The notes beneath the pieces are model-generated. The model was not told the origin of the DNA. It saw only the letters and a list, made by a program, of their open reading frames with translations, and searched no databases. DNA of 19,532 nt from F1-60-MAGs149 sp037133215 (lineage in GTDB: Bacteria; Actinomycetota; Thermoleophilia; Gaiellales; F1-60-MAGs149): positions 1 through 19,532 of the forward strand of contig JBAXOM010000030.1 of NCBI GenBank assembly GCA_037133215.1, in the 5' to 3' direction. Below are positions 13,776 through 19,532 of the stretch, piece by piece (the stretch's first letter is position 1; each line of letters starts with the position of its first letter). The position numbers and the translations under genes are program-made.

Positions 13776-14657
13776 ATGGCCTTGGTGGCGGACCCGATTG
13801 AGCAGCACCTAACCGCGTTGCGTGCGCGCGGCGCGAGCCCGCAGACACTCCGCGCCTACCGGTCAGACCTCACCGACTATGCCGGCTGGCTCGAGGCGCG
13901 TGGGTCCTCGACGACGCAGGCGACACGCAGCGACGTACGATCGTATGCCGCCCACCTCGCCAGCAGTGGACTCGCACCCTCGACGCGCGCACGTCGCCTG
14001 TCGTCGGTTCGCGGCTTTCATCGACGCTTGGCGGGCGAAGGCGAACCCGACCCAGCCGCCGAGATTCCCGGCCCAAAGCGTCCGCGACGCCTGCCAACGG
14101 TCCCCGCTGCTCGGGATGCAGCACGCATGCTCGACGTTGCCTGGCCCGCTACCCCACTCGGACTTCGCGACTGTGCACTACTCGAGTTGCTCTATGGCGC
14201 CGGGCTACGTGCCGCCGAAGCCTGCGCGCTCGATGTCGCGAGTCTCGAGGGTCGTACGCTACGCGTGACCGGCAAGGGCGGCAAAACACGGCTCGTGCCC
14301 ATTGGTGATCCCGCCGCCGACGCAGTCACCGCCTGGCTCGCACGCGGTCGACCCGAACTCGCTACTACCCCCGACTCTGAGGCGCTCCTGCTGTCGACCC
14401 GAGGCAAACGACTCGACACGTCTGGCGTTCGACGCGCACTCAACCGACGCCTCCAGGCCGTTGGACTCGAGCAACACGGCCCACACGCCTTGCGTCATGC
14501 CTACGCGACGCACATGCTGGAAGGTGGCGGTGATCTTCGTGCGATCCAAGAACTCCTCGGCCACGCCTCGCTCGCAACGACGGAGATCTACACGCACCTC
14601 GGTTTGCCCCACCTCCGCCAGGCGCACGCGCAGGCCCATCCACGCGGCGAAGGCTAG
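13776..14657 (+). CDS. Tyrosine recombinase, XerC/XerD family
   Basis: Xer recombinases resolve chromosome dimers at dif near the terminus. The 293-residue size is typical (XerC/D are about 298). The N-terminal SAM-like core-binding domain covers about 5-90. The catalytic residues are all present: Arg145 in GAGLRAAEA, Lys167 in TGKGGK, His237 and Arg240 in HALRH, His263 in LGHAS and Tyr272 in IYTHL. The short length and the lack of phage or integration-site context favour a housekeeping Xer over an integrase. XerC versus XerD cannot be decided from this alone. The ATG at 13776 lacks a clear Shine-Dalgarno; a GTG three codons later is an alternative. It is probably co-transcribed with the zinc-ribbon gene ten bases downstream. 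Confidence 0.93.
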   Translation: MALVADPIEQHLTALRARGASPQTLRAYRSDLTDYAGWLEARGSSTTQATRSDVRSYAAHLASSGLAPSTRARRLSSVRGFHRRLAGEGEPDPAAEIPGPKRPRRLPTVPAARDAARMLDVAWPATPLGLRDCALLELLYGAGLRAAEACALDVASLEGRTLRVTGKGGKTRLVPIGDPAADAVTAWLARGRPELATTPDSEALLLSTRGKRLDTSGVRRALNRRLQAVGLEQHGPHALRHAYATHMLEGGGDLRAIQELLGHASLATTEIYTHLGLPHLRQAHAQAHPRGEG

Positions 14658-14660
14658 GAG
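14657..14660 (+). promoter_or_regulatory. Ribosome binding site deciding the zinc-ribbon gene start
   Basis: GGAG overlaps the last base of the recombinase stop codon and lies seven bases before the ATG at 14668. It favours that start over the ATG at 14701. Confidence 0.65.
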
Positions 14661-14667
14661 CGTCGCG

Positions 14668-15363
14668 ATGCCACCCGACCGATCGTATGATCTGGCCACA
14701 ATGGCGACCGCGCACGAACGACTCACTTCGACCGATCGGCTGCTCGCGTGCGCGATCTGCGAGCGCACGATCCTGCTCGGCGAGGAGCCACTGCGGTTTA
14801 CCGAACGTGGTCAATCGCGCACCGTCTGTCGTCTCTGTGCAGCAAGCGCTCGCCAAGACGGCTGGGTCGAGGATGGTCGCTCCTCGCCTCCCCCCACGCG
14901 ACCGCAGCGACAGCCAAGCCGCCTCTCGCGCATGCTCACGCGCTCGCAGACCCCTCCCGAGCTCGATCTAGCCGACCCAATTCGCGCCCCTCATGGTCTT
15001 GGTACTTCCGATGACCTCGCCCGCGCCACCACTATGTTGATTGGCGTCGAGACCTTCAATGCCAGCCCCTACCGCGGCACCGTTTCGGGTATTGCCAAGA
15101 GTTTGGGACAGGCCAAGGTCAGTGTTGTTGCCTTCGGGGGGCGCCGACCTGGAGCCGCCATCACGATCGTTTGGGATTTGTCGTGGTATCGCTACCTCGT
15201 AGAGCCCGGCGGCATTCCAGCCGTCCGCCTCGACGAGCGCGGGGACTCGCTTGCCGAGCTTGCACCTCGCTGGCGTGATTGGAATGCCCGCGCCTGCGCC
15301 GATGGCTCCATCGAGCTCGACATCAAGCCGCCAAAGCGCGGCCCAGCTACCCCTACGTCATAG
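14668..15363 (+). CDS. Zinc-ribbon protein with unassigned C-terminal domain
   Basis: I cannot name this 231-residue protein's family. An N-terminal zinc-ribbon-like module has two CxxC knuckles, Cys28/Cys31 and Cys54/Cys57, 22 residues apart. A Pro/Arg/Ser-rich disordered linker follows (about 72-98). A compact C-terminal domain (about 118-215) contains ETFNASPYRGTVSGIAKSLG, a predicted helix-turn region, then VSVVAFGG and ITIVWDLSWYRYLVEPGG, a Trp/Tyr-rich beta segment. The layout suggests a nucleic-acid or protein-binding adaptor, which is inference. GGAG overlapping the recombinase stop supports the ATG at 14668 and co-transcription with that gene. The upstream open frame back to 14302 is antisense/out-of-frame shadow of the recombinase. 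Confidence 0.82.
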   Translation: MPPDRSYDLATMATAHERLTSTDRLLACAICERTILLGEEPLRFTERGQSRTVCRLCAASARQDGWVEDGRSSPPPTRPQRQPSRLSRMLTRSQTPPELDLADPIRAPHGLGTSDDLARATTMLIGVETFNASPYRGTVSGIAKSLGQAKVSVVAFGGRRPGAAITIVWDLSWYRYLVEPGGIPAVRLDERGDSLAELAPRWRDWNARACADGSIELDIKPPKRGPATPTS

Positions 15364-15406
15364 CGATCGGGGCCCTGCTGAGTGGCAGCGGCGCGGTCAC
15401 CCCGGG

Positions 15407-15412
15407 TACACT
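15407..15412 (+). promoter_or_regulatory. Possible -10 box for a leaderless oxidoreductase transcript
   Basis: TACACT (TANNNT form) ends six bases before the ATG at 15419, so the transcript could begin at the initiator codon. No Shine-Dalgarno is present, and no good -35 is visible. Confidence 0.3.
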
Positions 15413-15418
15413 CGCTCT

Positions 15419-16843
15419 ATGGCTACGACCGCAACGACCGACTCCCTGTCCGGGAGTGCTCAGGCAGAAGACGCGCACTACCGAACCACGAGTTTCTGGC
15501 ACGACAGCGTGCCCGGCACGCTCTCCAAGCGGCCGCCACTGCCAGGCGATCTCGAAGCCGACGTTGCCATCGTCGGCGCGGGCTTTACGGGCCTCTGGAC
15601 CGCCTACTCTCTGACGGAGATCGACCCGTCGCTGCGGATTGTGATCGTCGAGCGCGACATCGCTGGCTTTGGGGCCTCTGGACGCAACGGTGGCTGGTGC
15701 TTCGGTGGCCTACCCGGTAGTCGTCAACGCTTCGTCAAGACCCACGGGCACGACGAGGTGATGCGCTACGAGCGCGCCTGCTTCGACACCGTCGACGTGA
15801 TCGGTGCGACGCTCGCGAAGGAAGGCATCGACGCGCATTTCCACAAGGGTGGCTGGTCGACGCTGGCGATGACCCAGGTCGGCCTGATGCATTCGCGCGA
15901 GGCAATCGAAGCGCACCATGCCTTCGGCCATACCGACGACGACTATCGTCTGCTGTCGCGCGAAGACACGTTGGCCCGCACCAACGTGCCCGGCGCACTC
16001 GGCACCGTCTTCAGTCCACACGCGGCTCGCGTCCACCCGGCACGGCTAGCTCGCGGACTCGCCGACGTCGTCGAGCGCCGTGGCGTTGGTATCTACGAGG
16101 GCACGAATGCGCGTCGCATCGAGCCAGGTCGAGTGATCACTGACCGCGGCACGATCCACGCCACCTACGTGATCCGCGCGACCGAGGGGTTTACGCCCGA
16201 GCTTGAGGGCGAGAAGCGGCGCCTGATGCCGTTTGCCTCGTGCATGGTCGCCACTGAACCACTCTCGCAGGCGATCTGGGACGAGATCGGCTGGAACGAG
16301 CGCGAGACGCTCTCCGACGGGCGCCGCCTCTTTATCTACGCGCAGCGCACCGCCGACGACCGCATCGCGCTCGGCGGCCGTGGCCACCCCTATATCTTCG
16401 GCAGCAAGCTCGAGCGCGAGTTCCACGACCTCCCGGTCCACCAGCGTCTGCAAGGCGTGATTGCCAAGCTGTTTCCGGCTGCTGCCGACGCCAAGATCAC
16501 CCACACCTGGGGCGGCGTGCTCGGCATCCCTCGCGACTTCAACGCCTCGGTTGGACTTGATCCCAAGACAGGCATGGGTTGGGCTGGTGGCTACGTCGGC
16601 GACGGTGTCGCGATCACAAACCTCGCCGGACGCACCCTCGCCGACCTGATTACCCAGCGCAAGACGGATCTGGTGTCACTGCCCTGGGTCAATCATCAGT
16701 CCCGTAAGTGGGAACCAGAACCACTGCGCTACATCGCCGCCAACAGCTCGCTCAAGTTGCTGCGGATTGCGGAGCAGAACGAAGAGACGGGTACCAAGAC
16801 CTCGCGCGCCGGCTCGATCGTCGACTGGCTGACCGGGCACTGA
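15419..16843 (+). CDS. FAD-dependent oxidoreductase (DadA/PuuB-like amine oxidase group)
   Basis: The 474-residue product belongs to the D-amino-acid/glycine/gamma-glutamylputrescine oxidase superfamily, which oxidises C-N bonds of amino acids or amines with FAD. The dinucleotide-binding motif is VAIVGAGFTGLWTAY (49-63). ASGRNGGWCFGG (86-97) is the second FAD contact region. GMGWAGGYVGDGVAITNLAGRTLADLI near the C-terminus is the usual flavin-closing segment. The frame is open upstream to 15251, but the family N-terminus (FWHDSVPGTL...RPPLPGD) begins soon after the ATG at 15419. It lies 55 bases after the zinc-ribbon gene and converges on hutF. The substrate is unknown; sarcosine, D-amino acids or gamma-glutamyl-amines are possible. 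Confidence 0.9.
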   Translation: MATTATTDSLSGSAQAEDAHYRTTSFWHDSVPGTLSKRPPLPGDLEADVAIVGAGFTGLWTAYSLTEIDPSLRIVIVERDIAGFGASGRNGGWCFGGLPGSRQRFVKTHGHDEVMRYERACFDTVDVIGATLAKEGIDAHFHKGGWSTLAMTQVGLMHSREAIEAHHAFGHTDDDYRLLSREDTLARTNVPGALGTVFSPHAARVHPARLARGLADVVERRGVGIYEGTNARRIEPGRVITDRGTIHATYVIRATEGFTPELEGEKRRLMPFASCMVATEPLSQAIWDEIGWNERETLSDGRRLFIYAQRTADDRIALGGRGHPYIFGSKLEREFHDLPVHQRLQGVIAKLFPAAADAKITHTWGGVLGIPRDFNASVGLDPKTGMGWAGGYVGDGVAITNLAGRTLADLITQRKTDLVSLPWVNHQSRKWEPEPLRYIAANSSLKLLRIAEQNEETGTKTSRAGSIVDWLTGH

Positions 16844-16860
16844 TCCTCGGCCGCTGACGA

Positions 16861-16899
16861 TCAACTTTGCTTTGGGGTCAGACGCCAAAGCAAAGTTGA
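16861..16899. repeat. 39-nt near-perfect palindrome, REP-like, between convergent genes
   Basis: A 15-bp perfect stem (TCAACTTTGCTTTGG at 16861-16875 pairs with 16885-16899) encloses GGTCAGACG. One G-G mismatch (16876/16884) is all that breaks pairing nearly to the centre. The centre is one base away from GGGGTCAGACCCC, a palindrome core I recall from dispersed REP-type elements. It is much richer in A/T than its surroundings. It sits between the stops of the oxidoreductase and hutF genes, with no T-tract on either side. It may act as a bidirectional terminator or mRNA 3'-end stabiliser. Confidence 0.8.
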
Positions 16900-16905
16900 A
16901 CCCCG

Positions 16906-18201
16906 CTAGACGCCAGCCACCCACGTTCGCGTGACGAGTTGGCAGGAGCCCGCGAGCATGATCGCGGCGGCGAGATGCTCGTCCGCCACGCCAGCGATCT
17001 CGTCGTTCGATAGATCGAGCGCAATCAGATCGGCGGGAGCGCCCTCTGCAATACGGGGGAGCGGCAAGCCAAGGGCGCGCGCACCGGCATCCCACGACGC
17101 CTCCAGCAGAGCACCAGCCGGACCCGAGTCGCCAGCGCGAACCAGGACATTGCGCTGGCCGGCCGTCCGCCGCGCCATCGCCTCCAGCTCGCGCGCCTCG
17201 ACAATCGGATCGAGAATCGTGTTCGAGTCCGACCCGAGTGAGATCGAGATGCCGCGCTCGAACATGCGCTTGACCGGCGCGTAGCCGTCACCAAGGTTGG
17301 CCTCTGTCGTCGGGCAGACGCAGACGCCGGCCTGACGCTCGGCGAGCAGGTCGAGTTCGGCATCATCGCAATGCGTGCCATGCACGATCACGGTGCGATG
17401 GTCGAGCGCGCCAGCGGCATCGATCACCTGCACGGGCCGTAGGCCGTACCACTCGAGCGACTCGCGAATCTCGCGAGGCTGCTCGTCGGCATGGATATGC
17501 AATGGCATGCCGTGCGCACGCGTGTACGTACTGATCGCCGTCAGCCATTCCGGCGAAACAGCGCGCATCGAGTGCGGTGCCGAGCCGACGGTAACGAGCG
17601 GACGATCCTCTGCCCAGACACGCATCGCCTCGAGCCGCGCGAGATAGGCCTCAACCGTGGGATCACAGAAGCGTCGTTGCCCTGGCGTCGGCGGGATGTC
17701 CTTGCCGCCGCGCTCATACGCGACAAGCAGCATCACGATGCGCAGACCCTCGGCCTCTGCGGCCTCACAGGCGGCCTCAGCGAGCGCGTTGGGGCGGTCG
17801 TACGGCGTGCCATCGGGCTGGTGATGGACGTAGTGGAATTCACCCACACAGGTGGCGCCGCTGGCGCGCATCTGGCGATAGCAGCGACGCGCCACATCGT
17901 TGATCTTGGCTGGATCCATGCTGCCCGCCTGCGCGTACATCTCCTCGCGCCAGGTCCAAAAATCGTCGTCAGGATTGGCAGGGTCGATACGTTCGACCAC
18001 GCCGCGCAGATCGCGCTGAAAGGCGTGCGAATGAGCGTTGACAAAGCCGGGCGCGAGCGCCGTATTCGTCAGGCGCAACGCATCGACAGACGCCTCGCTG
18101 GCGGGTACCACCGCCGTGATCAGGCCACCCTCGACATGGACCGCTTGATCGCGACGGACACCATCGGCGTCGAGGATAAGGTCGGGGAGAAGCCAGCTCA
18201 T
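16906..18201 (-). CDS. hutF: Formimidoylglutamate deiminase
   Basis: HutF is the fourth step of the five-step histidine degradation route: it deiminates N-formimino-L-glutamate to N-formyl-L-glutamate and ammonia. The 431-residue product is an amidohydrolase-fold enzyme with metal ligands His57 and His59 in NAHSHAFQRD, His237 in HIHADEQ with Glu240, the HGTH segment (274-277), and Asp325 in LGSDSN. The CPTTEANLGDG stretch (296-306) is a hallmark of HutF and separates it from guanine deaminase and HutI. The ATG overlaps the hutU stop (ATGA). This implies the HutF/HutG branch rather than direct HutG formiminoglutamase or glutamate formiminotransferase. Confidence 0.94.
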   Translation of the reverse strand: MSWLLPDLILDADGVRRDQAVHVEGGLITAVVPASEASVDALRLTNTALAPGFVNAHSHAFQRDLRGVVERIDPANPDDDFWTWREEMYAQAGSMDPAKINDVARRCYRQMRASGATCVGEFHYVHHQPDGTPYDRPNALAEAACEAAEAEGLRIVMLLVAYERGGKDIPPTPGQRRFCDPTVEAYLARLEAMRVWAEDRPLVTVGSAPHSMRAVSPEWLTAISTYTRAHGMPLHIHADEQPREIRESLEWYGLRPVQVIDAAGALDHRTVIVHGTHCDDAELDLLAERQAGVCVCPTTEANLGDGYAPVKRMFERGISISLGSDSNTILDPIVEARELEAMARRTAGQRNVLVRAGDSGPAGALLEASWDAGARALGLPLPRIAEGAPADLIALDLSNDEIAGVADEHLAAAIMLAGSCQLVTRTWVAGV

Positions 18202-19532
18202 GTCGTGATCCCTGGGAGGTCGAGGCCACCACTCTTGGCGGCCTGCTTGGCACTTTCATAGCCCGCATGTGCATGGCGCATGACGCCCGTACCGGGGTCG
18301 TTCCAGAGAACGCGTTCCACGCGGAAGGCCCCTTCGTCCGTGCCGTCGGCGACGACTTGGGCGCCCGAATGAATCGAGCGACCGATGCCGACACCGCCAC
18401 CGTGATGCAGCGCAACCCAGGCGGCGCCAGAGGCCACGTTGAGCATCGCGTTAAGCACCGGCCAGTCGGCGATTGCGTCCGAGCCGTCCATCATGCCCTC
18501 GGTCTCGCGATACGGCGAGGCGACGGAACCCGAATCGAGATGGTCGCGCCCGATCACCAGCGGTGCAGTCACCTCGCCCGAGCGGACGAGCTCGTTGAAG
18601 CGCAGCCCGGCAATGTGGCGCTCGCCGTGCCCGATCCAGCAGATGCGGGCCGGGAGCCCCTGAAAGGCGATCTTCTCCTGAGCGCCATCGAGCCAGCGTT
18701 GCAGGCGCTCGTTCTCGGGAAAGAGCTCGCGCATGGCGGTATCGGTCGCGGCGATATCGGCAGGATCGCCCGACAAGGCGGCCCAGCGGAACGGGCCAAT
18801 ACCGCGACAGAACAGCGGCCGGACGTAGGCCTCGACGAAGCCGGGATAATCGAAGGCGTTCTTGAGCCCACCCGTGCGCGCCTCAGTGCGCAGTGCGTTT
18901 CCGTAATCGAAGACCTCGGCGCCACGGTTCTTAAACTCGATCATCGCCTGAACGTGCGTGACGATCGACCGGCGCGCCAGGTCGATGTACTTGTCGGGAT
19001 GTACCTCGCGCAGGTCTTCTGCGCCCTCCACAGAGAAGCCGACGGGGATGTAGCCAACCAGCGGATCGTGGGCAGACGTCTGGTCCGTGACGATATCGGG
19101 CAGGAAGTTACGCTCGAGCAGCGCCGGCAACACCTCAGCGGCATTGCCGAGCAGACCAATCGAAACGGCCTCGCCGTTGGCGCGCGCCTCCTCGACACGG
19201 GCAATCGCCTCGTCGATGTCGTCGAAGCGCTCGTCGCAGTAGCGCTCCCGAATCCGTCGGTCGATGTGGTCGGTATCGATCTCGACACAGAGCGCGATCC
19301 CACCGTTCATCGTGACGGCGAGTGGCTGCGCGCCACCCATGCCGCCAAGCCCAGCCGTCAGCACGACACGTCCGACCAGCGAGCCACCAAAGCGCTGCTC
19401 AGCGATGGCGGCGAACGTCTCGTAGGTGCCTTGGACGATGCCCTGCGAGCCGATGTAGATCCACGAGCCGGCCGTCATCTGGCCGTACATCGTCAGACCC
19501 ATCGCCTCGAGCCGTCGAAACTCCTCCCACGT
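18198..19532 (-). CDS. hutU: Urocanate hydratase (5' end beyond window)
   Basis: Urocanase converts urocanate to imidazolonepropionate using a tightly bound NAD+ as electrophile. The frame stays open to the right edge, where it reads TWEEFRRLEA before GLTMYGQMTAGSWIYIGSQG, so the internal Met at 19502 is not the start. About 110-120 N-terminal residues of the usual 550-560 are missing. Visible signatures are TAGLGGMGGAQPLA (the NAD-binding loop), PLFCRGIGPFRWAALSGDP, and FQGLPARICW, the urocanase signature with its conserved Cys. The 3' end overlaps hutF by ATGA, so the two are co-transcribed. hutH and hutI are not in the window. Confidence 0.97.
   Translation of the reverse strand, partial: TWEEFRRLEAMGLTMYGQMTAGSWIYIGSQGIVQGTYETFAAIAEQRFGGSLVGRVVLTAGLGGMGGAQPLAVTMNGGIALCVEIDTDHIDRRIRERYCDERFDDIDEAIARVEEARANGEAVSIGLLGNAAEVLPALLERNFLPDIVTDQTSAHDPLVGYIPVGFSVEGAEDLREVHPDKYIDLARRSIVTHVQAMIEFKNRGAEVFDYGNALRTEARTGGLKNAFDYPGFVEAYVRPLFCRGIGPFRWAALSGDPADIAATDTAMRELFPENERLQRWLDGAQEKIAFQGLPARICWIGHGERHIAGLRFNELVRSGEVTAPLVIGRDHLDSGSVASPYRETEGMMDGSDAIADWPVLNAMLNVASGAAWVALHHGGGVGIGRSIHSGAQVVADGTDEGAFRVERVLWNDPGTGVMRHAHAGYESAKQAAKSGGLDLPGITT

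Noticed and set aside
13776..14657. The tyrosine recombinase as integrase of a mobile island
   Set aside because: Housekeeping size, no tRNA gene or att-like direct repeats seen, and ordinary metabolic genes on both sides. I also found no dif-like site in the window.
14302..14667. N-terminal extension of the zinc-ribbon frame into the recombinase gene
   Set aside because: Out-of-frame reading of the recombinase; the GGAG site at 14657-14660 supports the ATG at 14668.
15251..15418. N-terminal extension of the FAD oxidoreductase frame
   Set aside because: It overlaps the zinc-ribbon gene in another frame and shows no family similarity; the ATG at 15419 gives the normal length.

Overview
The window reads as a compact chromosomal segment of a high-GC bacterium (roughly 60% GC or a little more, judged by eye). 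It is most likely an actinobacterium. My best guess is the Thermoleophilia, based on remembered NusA features (a long acidic/proline-rich insert between the N-terminal domain and S1), the three-subunit transhydrogenase, GTG starts and several genes without Shine-Dalgarno sites. That placement is inference. Eighteen protein genes are supported. No rRNA, tRNA, CRISPR array or insertion sequence was seen, and no gene-free stretch exceeds about 170 bases.

Left part (1-3.9 kb): a minus-strand information-processing block, dtd then rimP-nusA. NusA runs off the left edge and overlaps rimP by ATGA. A strong U-tract hairpin lies between dtd and rimP. Divergent from dtd is a plus-strand Orn/Lys/Arg decarboxylase, followed by a long palindromic hairpin shared with the next convergent gene.

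Middle part (3.9-13.5 kb): first a secreted minus-strand protein with five Cys-x12-Cys repeats, split by an eight-copy QQGG array and preceded by a convincing promoter. Next come a nitrilase and a divergent malate synthase A. Then comes a five-gene minus-strand operon-like run: pntAa, pntAb, pntB, a hotdog thioesterase and a GNAT acetyltransferase. Three of its four junctions are 4-bp overlaps, and its last gene overlaps the 3' end of aceB tail-to-tail. Upstream on the same strand are a class II aldolase/adducin-fold protein and a secreted trypsin-like protease with a C-terminal add-on domain.

Right part (13.5-19.5 kb): on the plus strand, a tiny two-helix membrane protein, a Xer-type tyrosine recombinase, an unassigned zinc-ribbon protein and an FAD-dependent oxidoreductase. 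Convergent to these is a minus-strand histidine-utilisation pair: hutU (5' end outside the window) overlapping hutF. The two convergent runs are separated by a near-perfect 39-nt palindrome that resembles a REP-type element.

The metabolic genes point to an aerobic heterotroph that uses amino acids, nitriles and C2 compounds and balances NADPH with a proton-translocating transhydrogenase. Nothing here amounts to a clearly new multi-gene system. The most original items are the Cys-repeat secreted protein, the zinc-ribbon protein next to the recombinase, the hairpin just before rimP-nusA, and the REP-like palindrome.
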